Assembly (NCBI GenBank): GCA_963827085.1
Contig: CAWGZY010000005.1
Location: forward strand, 806,001 to 870,000
DNA: 64,000 nt
Reading direction: 5' to 3'
Origin: JAGVPT01 sp963827085
GTDB lineage: Bacteria; Bacteroidota; Ignavibacteria; UBA10030; UBA8401
How positions within the stretch are numbered: the first letter of the stretch is position 1; each line of letters opens with the position of its first letter. The position numbers were made by a program, and so were the translations under genes. The notes below the pieces were generated by a model. It did no database searches. It had not been told where the DNA came from and was given only the letters and a program-made list of their open reading frames with translations. This document shows, piece after piece, positions 8,343-17,048 of the stretch.

Positions 8343-9590
8343 ATGATCATCGGGAACGGCGAGATTCCGCGCCAGAAGATGGAAGAAGAGATTTACACTC
8401 TTAGTGAGCAGGCGCTCTCGCCGCTCCATCTGGATGGAAAACGCATTCTCGTGATTATTCCGGATACCACCAGGCATGCAGAGCTTCCGATATTTTTCCG
8501 CACGCTCGGTCGTATTCTTGGTCCTAAGGTGAAGGCTCTCGACTATCTCATAGCAACCGGCACACATCATCTACTCGAGATAGACACGATTCTCCGTCAT
8601 GTGGGTATTACTGCAGACGAACATCGGTCCAAGTACGCAAAAACAAAATTTTTCAATCATTCACACAACGACTCTGCCCAGATCAGGAACATCGGTCTAA
8701 TTTCGGCATCTGAAATGTCCGCACTCTCCGAAGGATTGTTCACCGATGCAGTTGACATCACTATTAACAAACGGATATTTGACTACGATCAAATCATCCT
8801 CATCAGCCCAGTGGTACCCCACGAAACGGTCGGTTTCGCCGGAGGGAATAAATATTTTTTTCCGGGAATAGCGGGTGAAGAGATTATTCAGACATTTCAT
8901 TGGATCGGCGCTCTCATTACAAATCCTGTTGTCAACGGCGTGAAGGATACTCCGGTGCGGCGAGTGATCAATAAAGCCGCTTCGTTCATCTCCGTTCCGC
9001 GAATCTGTTTTGCGTTTGTCCTTGATGATCACCAAGTCACCTCTCTCTTTATCGGCTCGCCCGAGGAAGCATGGGATAAGGCGGCTGATGTTTCTTCCAG
9101 GATCCACATCAGGTATGTTGACTATCCATGTGCTAAAGTTCTCGGTATCGCACCCGCAATCTATGATGACATTTGGGTGGCCGGGAAGGTGATGTATAAA
9201 CACGAGCCGATCATTGCAGACGGAGGAGAAGTAATTATCTACGCCCCGCATATCAAGGAAATTTCCTATACACACGGGAAAGAAATCCGAAAAGTCGGGT
9301 ATCATGTCCGCGACTATTTTGTAGGACAATGGGATCGATTCTCGAACATCTCGAAGCTTATTCTTGCTCATTCGACAAACGTGAGGGGCATAGGTACCTT
9401 TGAAAATGGAGTGGAAACGCCCCGTATCAACGTCACACTTGCTACGTCTATCCCTCAAGATGTTTGCCGATCGGTGAACCTGGGTTACACGGACTATCGC
9501 TCTATCAATATCCCGGAATGGAAAGCAAACCAAAATGACGATCTGCTTGTCGTAGAAAATGCCGGTCAACTGCTGTATCGTCTGAAGTAA
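8343..9590 (+). CDS. LarA-family nickel-pincer hydroxyacid racemase/epimerase; candidate D-mannonate/D-gluconate 2-epimerase
   Basis: Belongs to the lactate racemase LarA superfamily (DUF2088), which uses the nickel pincer nucleotide cofactor. Seen in the sequence: PDTTRH at residues 40-45 (the D-x-T-R motif), ATGTHH at 71-76, NHSHND near 105-110, and PHETVGFAGGNKYFFPGIAG in which His160 and Lys170 are exactly 10 residues apart. In LarA the catalytic His174 and the cofactor-linked Lys184 have the same spacing. 415 residues, the family length. The start is ATG 8343: AGGAAG at 8334-8339 overlaps the pdxB stop, giving tight coupling. The longer TTG start (8316) is unlikely. The family includes a reported D-gluconate 2-epimerase. 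Next to a mannonate-forming dehydrogenase and Gnd, that activity fits best, by inference. No larB, larC or larE cofactor genes are seen in the window. Confidence 0.85.
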   Translation: MIIGNGEIPRQKMEEEIYTLSEQALSPLHLDGKRILVIIPDTTRHAELPIFFRTLGRILGPKVKALDYLIATGTHHLLEIDTILRHVGITADEHRSKYAKTKFFNHSHNDSAQIRNIGLISASEMSALSEGLFTDAVDITINKRIFDYDQIILISPVVPHETVGFAGGNKYFFPGIAGEEIIQTFHWIGALITNPVVNGVKDTPVRRVINKAASFISVPRICFAFVLDDHQVTSLFIGSPEEAWDKAADVSSRIHIRYVDYPCAKVLGIAPAIYDDIWVAGKVMYKHEPIIADGGEVIIYAPHIKEISYTHGKEIRKVGYHVRDYFVGQWDRFSNISKLILAHSTNVRGIGTFENGVETPRINVTLATSIPQDVCRSVNLGYTDYRSINIPEWKANQNDDLLVVENAGQLLYRLK

Positions 9591-9657
9591 AATCGTTGGA
9601 CATTAGAAATGTCGATACGAAATGTCATTAAGCGGCTTCTAGCAACGTAGAGAAAAA

Positions 9658-10932
9658 ATGAAAATAGAAAAGTATTCGGTCGGCATCGGCGATCGTTTCG
9701 GACATCAGGGCGCTGCCCAGCTCTCCGCGTTTGTCAAAGCACGCCAACACGGAGTAGAAGTTGTTCCGGTATGGAACAAGTCGAATCGGGAACATACTCT
9801 CATCGGAACGCATCCACAAGATACGCGGGTGGAAGCGGACCGGGCAGTCAAAACGCTGGCTTGGGACTCTTCGTACTACGTCGATGCGGACCACATCGGC
9901 CTCAAGACTGTAGACATGTTCATCGGGCCGAGCAATTATTTTACTCTGGATGTCGCCGATTTCATAGGAAAAGAGCCCGATCCTGCCGACCTTGCAGATT
10001 TCACAAAGTATTGCGGCAGGTATATTGGTAGACTCACCATTCCCGGACTCGAAGACGGGCTAGAAGTAAGAAAAGAGTCAATTGTTTCTGCTGGGAAGAA
10101 ATATCTTGTCGCGGTGCGGGAGGCAGCGAAGACCTACCGTTATGTTGCTTCCCGAAAAGGGAATGAGAATTTCGTTACCGAGGTATCAACCGATGAAACG
10201 AATACCCCACAGTCGCCGGTGGAGCTTTTTTTTATCCTTGCTGCGCTTGCACATGAACAAGTCCCCCTCCAGACGATCGCTCCGAGATTCACAGGACATT
10301 TTCTCAAAGGCATCGATTACGTCGGCGATGTCGCGCAATTTGCACGTGAGTTCGAACACGATGTAGCGGTTGTCGCCCACGCGATCAGAGAATTTGGCTT
10401 GCCCGAGACTCTCAAGATCAGCATCCATTCTGGAAGCGATAAATTCTCTTTGTACCCGCTGATCCATACGATCATCAAGAAATTCGATGCCGGTCTTCAT
10501 CTCAAAACGGCGGGGACAACATGGCTCGAGGAAGTCATCGGTCTCGCAATGCCGGGCAGTGATGGTCTCGGCATCGCAAAAGAAATTTATGAGCAGTCGT
10601 ATGCCCGCTTCGATGAGCTTGCAAAACCGTACCGTGCAGTTATTGACATTCGGAAGGAGAAACTTCCGATTCCGGCGGAGGTCAATAAATGGGGGAGTGC
10701 TGAATTTGTTATGGCGTTGAAACACGATTTTTCGTGCCCACGCTATAACACTTCCTTTCGACAGCTGATCCATATCGGATTCAAGGTTGCAGCGGAGATG
10801 GAAGATCGATTCACTGATGCGCTCGACAAATCTGCTTCGGTGATCCATGAAGGTGTGACAGAAAATCTTTTCGAACGCCATCTTCGCCCGATTTTTCTTG
10901 GCAGCGATTCATCTGCAAATCCGCTGGCTTGA
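9658..10932 (+). CDS. uxaE: Tagaturonate epimerase family protein
   Basis: 424 residues. Resembles the UxaE family described from Thermotoga, which epimerises D-tagaturonate to D-fructuronate and so merges galacturonate into the glucuronate branch without tagaturonate reductase/altronate dehydratase. Recognisable blocks are KARQHGVEVVPVWNKS, DSSYYVDADHIGLKTVDMFI, APRFTGHFLKGIDYVGDV and KISIHSGSDKFSLYP. The conserved D, H and K residues look like a metal/sugar-acid site. The ATG at 9658 is preceded by GTAGAGAAAA, a weak site. No uxaB/uxaA genes are seen nearby, consistent with this bypass. Family assignment is from remembered sequence pattern, not from a search. Confidence 0.8.
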   Translation: MKIEKYSVGIGDRFGHQGAAQLSAFVKARQHGVEVVPVWNKSNREHTLIGTHPQDTRVEADRAVKTLAWDSSYYVDADHIGLKTVDMFIGPSNYFTLDVADFIGKEPDPADLADFTKYCGRYIGRLTIPGLEDGLEVRKESIVSAGKKYLVAVREAAKTYRYVASRKGNENFVTEVSTDETNTPQSPVELFFILAALAHEQVPLQTIAPRFTGHFLKGIDYVGDVAQFAREFEHDVAVVAHAIREFGLPETLKISIHSGSDKFSLYPLIHTIIKKFDAGLHLKTAGTTWLEEVIGLAMPGSDGLGIAKEIYEQSYARFDELAKPYRAVIDIRKEKLPIPAEVNKWGSAEFVMALKHDFSCPRYNTSFRQLIHIGFKVAAEMEDRFTDALDKSASVIHEGVTENLFERHLRPIFLGSDSSANPLA

Positions 10933-10970
10933 ATTCGGTAAACATTTACAAGAAACAGAAGAAGGAGCAA

Positions 10971-12056
10971 ATGATGAGCAATGGTTTGAAAATTCAATCA
11001 GGCGGTGCTTTAGATTTAGTATCGTTAGGAGCGTTGGTGCATAGGCTGGACCCCGGAGTGATTCCTTTCAGGAAAGCAACAGCGTGCCAAATTCACGTGA
11101 GCGGCGGAGAATTCAATGTTGCGGCTAATCTGGCAGATTGTTTTCGTTTGAATACCGGTATCGTTACTGCAATGGTTGAGTATCCGATCGGCGATCTTAT
11201 TGCAGAGCGCGTCCGAGCGATGGGAGTAAAACCATTCTACAAAAAATTTAAACATAATGGCGTCAACGGACCGAACATGGCCACGGTATACAGCGACCGG
11301 GGACAGGGCGTTAGAGCTCCCGTTGTCTTTTACAATCGTTCGAACGAAGCTGCCGCACAATTGAAGCCGGGCGATTTCGATTGGAACACAATTTTTGCGG
11401 GGGGTATCCGCTGGTTTCACAGCGGCGGAATCTTTGCAGCTCTGTCGCAAACCACCGGAGAGTTGATCATTGAAGGGATGAAGTCGGCGAAGAAGGCTGG
11501 GGCGATTGTCAGTTTCGATTTGAATTTCCGCGAGAAGCTTTGGAATATTTGGGGAGGTGAAAAAAAGGGGGTTGAAGTAATCGCTCGGATCGTAGAATAT
11601 GCCGATGTCCTTGTCGGAAACGAAGAAGACTTGCAGAAGGGACTGGGAATTCCAGGTCCCGAGGTTGCTGCAAAATCGAAACTCGACCCAAGTGCCTTTT
11701 TCGGAATGATCGACAAGGTTATCGCAAGGCATCCTCATGTGAAAGTTGTAGCGACGACACTGCGGGATGTTCATTCCACCAACCGCCACAGCTGGAGTGC
11801 GGTGGCATGGATTGATGGAAAAACCTATACCGCGCCGACGTGTGAATTGGATGTTTTGGATCGAGTTGGCGGAGGAGATGCTTTCGCCAGCGGATTTTTT
11901 TACGGGTTATTGGCTGGAGAATCGCCGGAAGAAGCAGTCAGACTTGGCTGGGCTCATGGGGCGCTCGTGACAACATTTCCCGGCGACACGACGATGGCAA
12001 CACTTGAGCAGGTCGGTACACTCGCAAAAGGGGGCTCAGCTCGTATACAACGATAA
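10971..12056 (+). CDS. PfkB-family carbohydrate (sugar-acid) kinase
   Basis: Ribokinase-like fold. The N-terminal GGEFNVAANLADCFRLNTG corresponds to PfkB signature 1. DRVGGGDAFASGFFYGLL corresponds to signature 2 with the catalytic Asp and the GxGD anion hole. NEEDL and the Asn/Asp-rich FDLNFREKLW strand resemble 2-keto-3-deoxygluconate kinases. The start is the ATG at 10971 (or 10974), directly after AAGGAG. The longer TTG start overlapping uxaE is not supported. It lies 38 bp after uxaE and 32 bp before gnd. If the LarA-family protein makes gluconate, this would be the gluconate kinase feeding Gnd. A KDG kinase role is the alternative, but no dehydratase or aldolase is present in the window. 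Confidence 0.8.
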   Translation: MMSNGLKIQSGGALDLVSLGALVHRLDPGVIPFRKATACQIHVSGGEFNVAANLADCFRLNTGIVTAMVEYPIGDLIAERVRAMGVKPFYKKFKHNGVNGPNMATVYSDRGQGVRAPVVFYNRSNEAAAQLKPGDFDWNTIFAGGIRWFHSGGIFAALSQTTGELIIEGMKSAKKAGAIVSFDLNFREKLWNIWGGEKKGVEVIARIVEYADVLVGNEEDLQKGLGIPGPEVAAKSKLDPSAFFGMIDKVIARHPHVKVVATTLRDVHSTNRHSWSAVAWIDGKTYTAPTCELDVLDRVGGGDAFASGFFYGLLAGESPEEAVRLGWAHGALVTTFPGDTTMATLEQVGTLAKGGSARIQR

Positions 12057-12088
12057 ACATAAGCAATGAGAAAGCGAAAATTATCACA

Positions 12089-13543
12089 ATGAATGAAAAA
12101 GCAGATTTAGGATTAGTAGGACTTGCGGTGATGGGAGAGAACTTGGTGTTGAATGTCGAGAGCCGCGGCTTCACGGTCGCCGTGTTCAACCGAACGCTGG
12201 AAAAAGTAGACAATTTTATCAATGGACGGGCGAAAGGTAAGAAGATCATCGGGACTCATTCCGTTGCCGAGCTTGTCGGTTCTCTTAAGACACCGCGCAA
12301 GATCATGTTGATGGTAAAGGCAGGCAACCCCGTGGATGAATTCATCGAACAGATTATTCCGCATCTTCAACAAGGAGACATCATCATCGACGGAGGTAAT
12401 TCCCATTTTCCCGATACTATTCGGCGGACGAAGTATCTTGAGTCGAAGGGATTCCTGTTTATCGGGACCGGCGTCTCCGGAGGCGAAGAGGGAGCGTTAC
12501 GCGGGCCGTCCATCATGCCGGGAGGATCAACACCGGCATGGCCATTTGTGAAACCCATTTTTCAAGCGATTGCCGCCAAGGTCGCCGACGGGACCCCGTG
12601 CTGTGACTGGGTAGGAGAGAACGGGGCGGGACACTTTGTGAAGATGGTCCATAACGGAATCGAATACGGCGATATGCAGCTCATCTGCGAAGTGTACCAG
12701 ATCATGAAGGATCTTCTCGGGATGTCGGCGCAGGAAATGCACAATGTATTCGAGGAATGGAACAAAGGCGAACTCGACAGCTACCTTATCGAAATTACGC
12801 GGGACATCCTTGCCTTTAAAGATGTGGATGGTGCTCCACTTGTCGATAAAATTCTCGACACCGCCGGACAGAAAGGCACGGGAAAGTGGACGAGCGTTGC
12901 ATCGCTCGACCTCGGCATTCCCCTGACGATGATCAGTGAAGCAGTGTACGGCCGCTGTCTTTCAGCAACAAAGAAGGAGCGGGTGGAAGCATCAAAGATA
13001 TTGGTTGGACCCAGGCCAAAATTCATTGGAGACAAGAAGGCCTTTCTCAATGATCTTGCAAAGGCTCTTTATGCATCCAAAATCGTTTCTTATACACAAG
13101 GGTACGTCTTGTTGAAATCGGCCGCAGAAGAGTATCAATGGAATTTGAACTACGGCGGCATTGCGCTTTTATGGAGGGGGGGATGCATCATTCGATCTAA
13201 ATTTCTCGGAAGAATCAAAGATGCTTTCGACAAAAAGCCAGGTCTGACAAATCTTCTCCTCGATCCGTTCTTTACAGAAACGATCGACAGTTCACAGGAA
13301 GCATGGCGGCGCGTTCTTTCAACGGCGATTTTGAACGGCATCTGGGTTCCGGCGATGGCGGCTGCTCTCAATTATTATGATGGATTCAGAAATTCCCGCT
13401 TGCCTGCGAATCTCCTTCAGGCGCAGCGCGATTATTTTGGCGCGCATATGTACGAGAGAATTGACAAACCCCGCGGAGAATTTTTCCACACAAACTGGAC
13501 AGGCCGAGGCGGGGAAACAGCTTCGTCGGCGTACGTGGCGTAA
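12089..13543 (+). CDS. gnd: 6-phosphogluconate dehydrogenase, decarboxylating
   Basis: Oxidises 6-phosphogluconate to ribulose 5-phosphate plus CO2 with NADP(+). 484 residues, as for the long (non-GndA) form. Seen: GLAVMGENLVLNVESRG (the GxAxMGxN nucleotide site), DGGNSHFPDTIRR, GTGVSGGEEGALRGPSIMPGG, and VKMVHNGIEYGDMQLICE with catalytic Lys and substrate-binding residues. The C-terminal tail GRGG is the pattern NWTGRGG. It follows the PfkB kinase by 32 bp. Its presence at the end of a hexuronate gene series, rather than uxuA/kdgA, is what suggests a route through gluconate and the pentose phosphate pathway. Confidence 0.95.
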   Translation: MNEKADLGLVGLAVMGENLVLNVESRGFTVAVFNRTLEKVDNFINGRAKGKKIIGTHSVAELVGSLKTPRKIMLMVKAGNPVDEFIEQIIPHLQQGDIIIDGGNSHFPDTIRRTKYLESKGFLFIGTGVSGGEEGALRGPSIMPGGSTPAWPFVKPIFQAIAAKVADGTPCCDWVGENGAGHFVKMVHNGIEYGDMQLICEVYQIMKDLLGMSAQEMHNVFEEWNKGELDSYLIEITRDILAFKDVDGAPLVDKILDTAGQKGTGKWTSVASLDLGIPLTMISEAVYGRCLSATKKERVEASKILVGPRPKFIGDKKAFLNDLAKALYASKIVSYTQGYVLLKSAAEEYQWNLNYGGIALLWRGGCIIRSKFLGRIKDAFDKKPGLTNLLLDPFFTETIDSSQEAWRRVLSTAILNGIWVPAMAAALNYYDGFRNSRLPANLLQAQRDYFGAHMYERIDKPRGEFFHTNWTGRGGETASSAYVA

Positions 13544-13610
13544 GAGATGTCCCGTCGTTTCCATGTTGCACTCTGATCGGGCTGCCGAGTTTATTTTTGG
13601 GAGTATGAAA

Positions 13611-14816
13611 ATGAAAGACCTTTTGTCTTTTTCTTTTTTGGCGATTGCATTCCTTCCTCTTTGCACGACTTTCTTTTCCTGCGCACAAAGCCCGCAAGAG
13701 CTTCCACCGGGGCAATACGACGAGTCGAAAGTGCCGAAATATTCTCTTCCCGATCCCCTCGTCATGATAGGCGGCGAGCGAGTGTCCAATACAAGCGACT
13801 GGACCCGGAAGCGAAGACCGGAGATACTTCAATTGTTCGAGGAGAATGTTTACGGAAAAGCGGCAGTGGAGAGACCGGAAGGGATGCATTGGGAAACAGC
13901 TTCAGTGGATAGTACGGCTTTGCATAATTCTGCGGTCAAAAAGACAACGACGATTTACTTTTCAAGAAAAAAAGATTGGCCCAAACTCGAGATTGAGATA
14001 GATTTGCCAAAGACCGGGAAAGCTGTCCCTGTATTTGTGGCGTCCACCTGGGTTCCGGATGCAGAACTCGTTGTTAAGAAGGGATTCGGCCTCATAACCT
14101 TCGACGCTCGTGATATAGAACCCGACGACAAAGACAACGCATACGTGAAAGGAATCAGAAAGTTCTTTGACCCATCCGATAAGAATTCGCCGGCGCCCGA
14201 CGAATGGGGAACGATTGCCGCATGGTCATGGACGATGAGGAGAGTTATGGATTACATCGAAACCGACTCTTCAATCGATGCTCGAAAAGTGTGCCTTCTT
14301 GGCTTCTCGCGGTTTGGCAAAGCGGCAATGTGGGCAGGCGCGCAAGATCAACGATTTGCTATAGTATTTTCCTGCGAATCGGGGTGCGGCGGCGCAACGA
14401 TCGTCCGCCGCGGCTTTGGCGAGACTGTCAAACTGATCAACGATCAATTTCCTCACTGGTTCGCCGGGAACTTCAAGAACTTCAACAATCGAGTGAGCGA
14501 TCTCCCCGTCGATTGGCACATGCTTATCGCTTTGATGGCGCCAAGACCTGTCTATGTATCGACGGCCGAAGAAGATTTGTGGGGCGATCCTCTCGGGACA
14601 TTTCTGGCAGCAAAGGCCGCAGAGCCGGTGTATGAATTGTTCGGGAAAGCTGGCTTGGGCGTAACTGAAATGCCGGCGGTAGAAACCGCCGTCGGTGATT
14701 TTATCGGATATCACAAGCGGAGAGGGAAACATGGTTTACTCGACGATGACACAGAAAAATTTTTAGAGTTTGCCAAGAAGCACTTCGCAAAGGTCGACGC
14801 CAATAATTCCCGATAG
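13611..14816 (+). CDS. CE15-type glucuronoyl methylesterase, exported
   Basis: Cleaves esters between 4-O-methylglucuronic acid of xylan and lignin alcohols. 401 residues from ATG 13611, which has GGGAG 7 nt upstream. The much longer upstream ORF extension overlaps gnd and is rejected. The N-terminus is a signal sequence (FSFLAIAFLPLCTTFFSCAQ). The cysteine does not follow a canonical lipobox. The catalytic triad is visible: GFSRFGK with Ser233 (family consensus GCSRxGKG, so the Cys is replaced by Phe), Glu256 in CESGCGG, and His303 in DWHMLIALMAPRP. It follows gnd on the same strand by 67 bp, linking release of glucuronate outside the cell to its catabolism. Confidence 0.9.
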   Translation: MKDLLSFSFLAIAFLPLCTTFFSCAQSPQELPPGQYDESKVPKYSLPDPLVMIGGERVSNTSDWTRKRRPEILQLFEENVYGKAAVERPEGMHWETASVDSTALHNSAVKKTTTIYFSRKKDWPKLEIEIDLPKTGKAVPVFVASTWVPDAELVVKKGFGLITFDARDIEPDDKDNAYVKGIRKFFDPSDKNSPAPDEWGTIAAWSWTMRRVMDYIETDSSIDARKVCLLGFSRFGKAAMWAGAQDQRFAIVFSCESGCGGATIVRRGFGETVKLINDQFPHWFAGNFKNFNNRVSDLPVDWHMLIALMAPRPVYVSTAEEDLWGDPLGTFLAAKAAEPVYELFGKAGLGVTEMPAVETAVGDFIGYHKRRGKHGLLDDDTEKFLEFAKKHFAKVDANNSR

Positions 14817-14881
14817 GATGTTGTTCTCGATAGATATACAAGCTGTGAAATTCTCAAACAACCCAATACGTCGAGGTCAAC

Positions 14882-15271
14882 ATGCAGATTAAATTCTCTA
14901 GTGTCATGGTTGACAATCAGGATAAGGCACTTCAATTTTATACAGGTATTTTAGGCTTTAAGAAAATGGCCGACATTCCTATGGGGACGTTCCGTTGGCT
15001 GACTGTTACTTCGCCGGAAGGTGTCAAGGGGACCGAATTAGTACTCGAACCGATAAATTTCCCTGCGGCACAAGTCTACCACAAGGCGTTGTTTGAAGCA
15101 GGGATACCGGCGGCCGCGCTTATCTCCAGCGATATTTTTGCTGATTACCGCCGGCTGAAAAGCTTGGGCGTTGTTTTCCGCGGCGAACCGGTGAGCATGG
15201 GCCCAATTACGTCAGTGTTATTTGAAGATACATGCGGCAACCTCATTAATCTGGTTCAACCTTTAGTCTAA
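14882..15271 (+). CDS. VOC (glyoxalase/bleomycin-resistance) superfamily protein
   Basis: A 129-residue single VOC module with two beta-alpha-beta-beta-beta units. MVDNQDKALQFYTGILGFKKM is the typical first half, and GPITSVLFEDTCGNLINLVQP ends with the D-x-x-G-N-x-I/L metal-ligand region. GAGGT lies 5 nt before the ATG. Function cannot be specified. Members act as lyases, dioxygenases, epimerases or binding proteins. It is the last gene of the rightward sugar-acid series, but membership of the same transcript is uncertain. Confidence 0.85.
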   Translation: MQIKFSSVMVDNQDKALQFYTGILGFKKMADIPMGTFRWLTVTSPEGVKGTELVLEPINFPAAQVYHKALFEAGIPAAALISSDIFADYRRLKSLGVVFRGEPVSMGPITSVLFEDTCGNLINLVQPLV

Positions 15272-15510
15272 CCTGTCCCTCCGTCAAGAAACAACAACCC
15301 TCGCAATCGGCGGTCGAGAGATTGATGGAAAGTGCTCTCAATTTTCGGGCAAAAAGTGCCTTGAATCAATTACCCATCGAAAGCAATCCTACGTTGTCAT
15401 CTCAATTCCAAAAAAATCGGAATGAGGATCCAAGCAGGCTATCGGATAAATATAGCATCGCTATCTGGACTCTTCAAGCGGGATTGATCGGGGCGTTGAA
15501 TTGACTATCC

Positions 15511-16752
15511 TTAAGCTTGGGTAGCATGGGCATATTTTGTGAATTGAGTTTGCCGCATTTCAATTTCACGGTGCAGCTCATTTAAAAATGCCGGACGCAG
15601 AGGCATCCAACACTCGACGCTTTTTAAGAAACGAGCGGAATAAAATTCATGATGACGTGCAGCGGTCTCTAGGATCAGAAAAGAACAGCTTTGTTCAACC
15701 ATTTCTTTGACTTGATTCGCGTGAGAGTGATTGAGGCTTGACAATTGCATTGCACAGTGCTTAACGAATAAAAGAAGCCGCCGAGCAGCACTGTCAAGGT
15801 TGCCCTGTTCCACGATCCGCGAGAAAGGAGTCGAATGTGCATTGACTCTGTCTTCATCAATGTCGCGAAGATCGTCGACAAGCTGAAGCAAAACGCCATA
15901 CTCAAAAAAGGAATCAGCTTCCGCATTATTCAGCCGACCGGCCGCCAAATAGCCGTCTGCGAGAACTGAAGTTCCTCCTTTTTCCATTGTGATCGCAGTC
16001 AGGCTCTCTTCATCGCAGCCGGGTTGTATATTGTGAAGGAGAAGGCTTTTTGATTGAGCCCGATGAATTGCCGACAGGCTTAAATGCACATCGCGGAATT
16101 CCTGAGGCGGATAATCTTTTTCTATCATCGCCAATAACTCTGCAGTCTTTCCAGTCCAATTATCTATCGGCCCGTACTTGTTCCCCTGCAACCATTGATC
16201 AAGCCAGCAAATGTACGCCCGTTTGTCATCTGATGTCCGTTCATTACTATCCAATCCATTATCCGTGTAAGGATATAACAAGCTGTAAGCGAACGAAGAA
16301 GGGGTTAGATCAATCTTAAGTCCCACGATCATCTGGATGCTGTTGAACACCCAGAGATTTCTGAGGGCTTGATGGATGTCGCCCTTCGATAAAGAAGGAT
16401 CGAAAATCTTTGCTTCTTTCATGAATCGCCTGGTCGCTTTCTCAGACTCTTCGAAGTATTTGTCGCTTAGCCCTTCATGCGACAACAGAGATGATCCGAC
16501 AACAGTTTTTATCACATCGAACGAGATGGGGGAGTTTTCGGAATCCTGCATATCCCCATCCGTGACGGACCAGATGGGATATCGTTTGAATTGGATTTCC
16601 AGTTGTCGTTCATTCTCCCGCTGCTGCCATGGAGTAAATCGACGATTGAATTCAGGTACAACATCAGGAATGTCTCGCCACATCGCTAGGTAATTTTCAG
16701 TCAATTGTTTTACGGTAGCATCGAATTGTTCCGCGTGCGAATCTCCGTCCAT
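15511..16752 (-). CDS. Divergent class I isoprenoid synthase-fold protein
   Basis: 413 residues, predicted all-alpha, without signal peptide. Residues ~285-300 read YGVLLQLVDDLRDIDED, which matches the second aspartate-rich motif of trans-isoprenyl diphosphate synthases and related all-alpha enzymes (G/Q-x-x-DDxxD). The upstream YPYTDNGLDSNE could be a degenerate first aspartate-rich motif. EKGGTSVLADGYLAAG lies where the helix with the conserved K-T/G region occurs in prenyltransferases. Product unknown. Neighbours do not help, and no clear ribosome site precedes the ATG. It could be an enzyme or a non-catalytic family member. The convergent orientation with the VOC gene leaves a ~240-bp gap in which nothing was recognised. 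Confidence 0.6.
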   Translation of the reverse strand: MDGDSHAEQFDATVKQLTENYLAMWRDIPDVVPEFNRRFTPWQQRENERQLEIQFKRYPIWSVTDGDMQDSENSPISFDVIKTVVGSSLLSHEGLSDKYFEESEKATRRFMKEAKIFDPSLSKGDIHQALRNLWVFNSIQMIVGLKIDLTPSSFAYSLLYPYTDNGLDSNERTSDDKRAYICWLDQWLQGNKYGPIDNWTGKTAELLAMIEKDYPPQEFRDVHLSLSAIHRAQSKSLLLHNIQPGCDEESLTAITMEKGGTSVLADGYLAAGRLNNAEADSFFEYGVLLQLVDDLRDIDEDRVNAHSTPFSRIVEQGNLDSAARRLLLFVKHCAMQLSSLNHSHANQVKEMVEQSCSFLILETAARHHEFYSARFLKSVECWMPLRPAFLNELHREIEMRQTQFTKYAHATQA

Positions 16753-16975
16753 TTGGACTTTGTCGTATTATGAGTGGAAGTTATCTTCAATAAGTCTACG
16801 GATAAAAGGAGGTAAAGATTCGGCGGCGCAAGAATTCTCGAAGCTACAATTGGGGAATAGGATTGCGTATAACGGTGCGGCCGGTCTCAGACGATTTCCT
16901 CTATCACTTTTAGTGCATTACAAGTATGGACAATTCTAAAAAAAATGTCAACTTCCAGCAATACTATGTTATCGG

Positions 16976-17006
16976 TTGCATCTTTATTTACAAAAGACTA
17001 ATTTTG
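16976..17006 (+). promoter_or_regulatory. Bacteroidota-type promoter (TTG-N20-TAATTTTG)
   Basis: TTG at 16976-16978, 20 nt, then TAATTTTG at 16999-17006, a perfect TAnnTTTG -7 box. It lies 42 bp upstream of the sialate O-acetylesterase ATG. The rest of the 16753-17048 gap is AT-rich with nothing else recognised. Confidence 0.6.
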
Positions 17007-17048
17007 CGCGATTACAAAAAATGCGGAGTATCCTGAAAGGTTCAAAAT

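Noticed and set aside
13377..13610. N-terminal extension of the CE15 esterase to 13377
   Set aside because: It would overlap gnd by 167 bp and place ~78 charged residues before an obvious signal peptide. The ATG at 13611 has a good ribosome site.
15322..15504. 60-codon ORF after the VOC gene
   Set aside because: No ribosome site, no recognisable features, low-complexity composition. Treated as intergenic.
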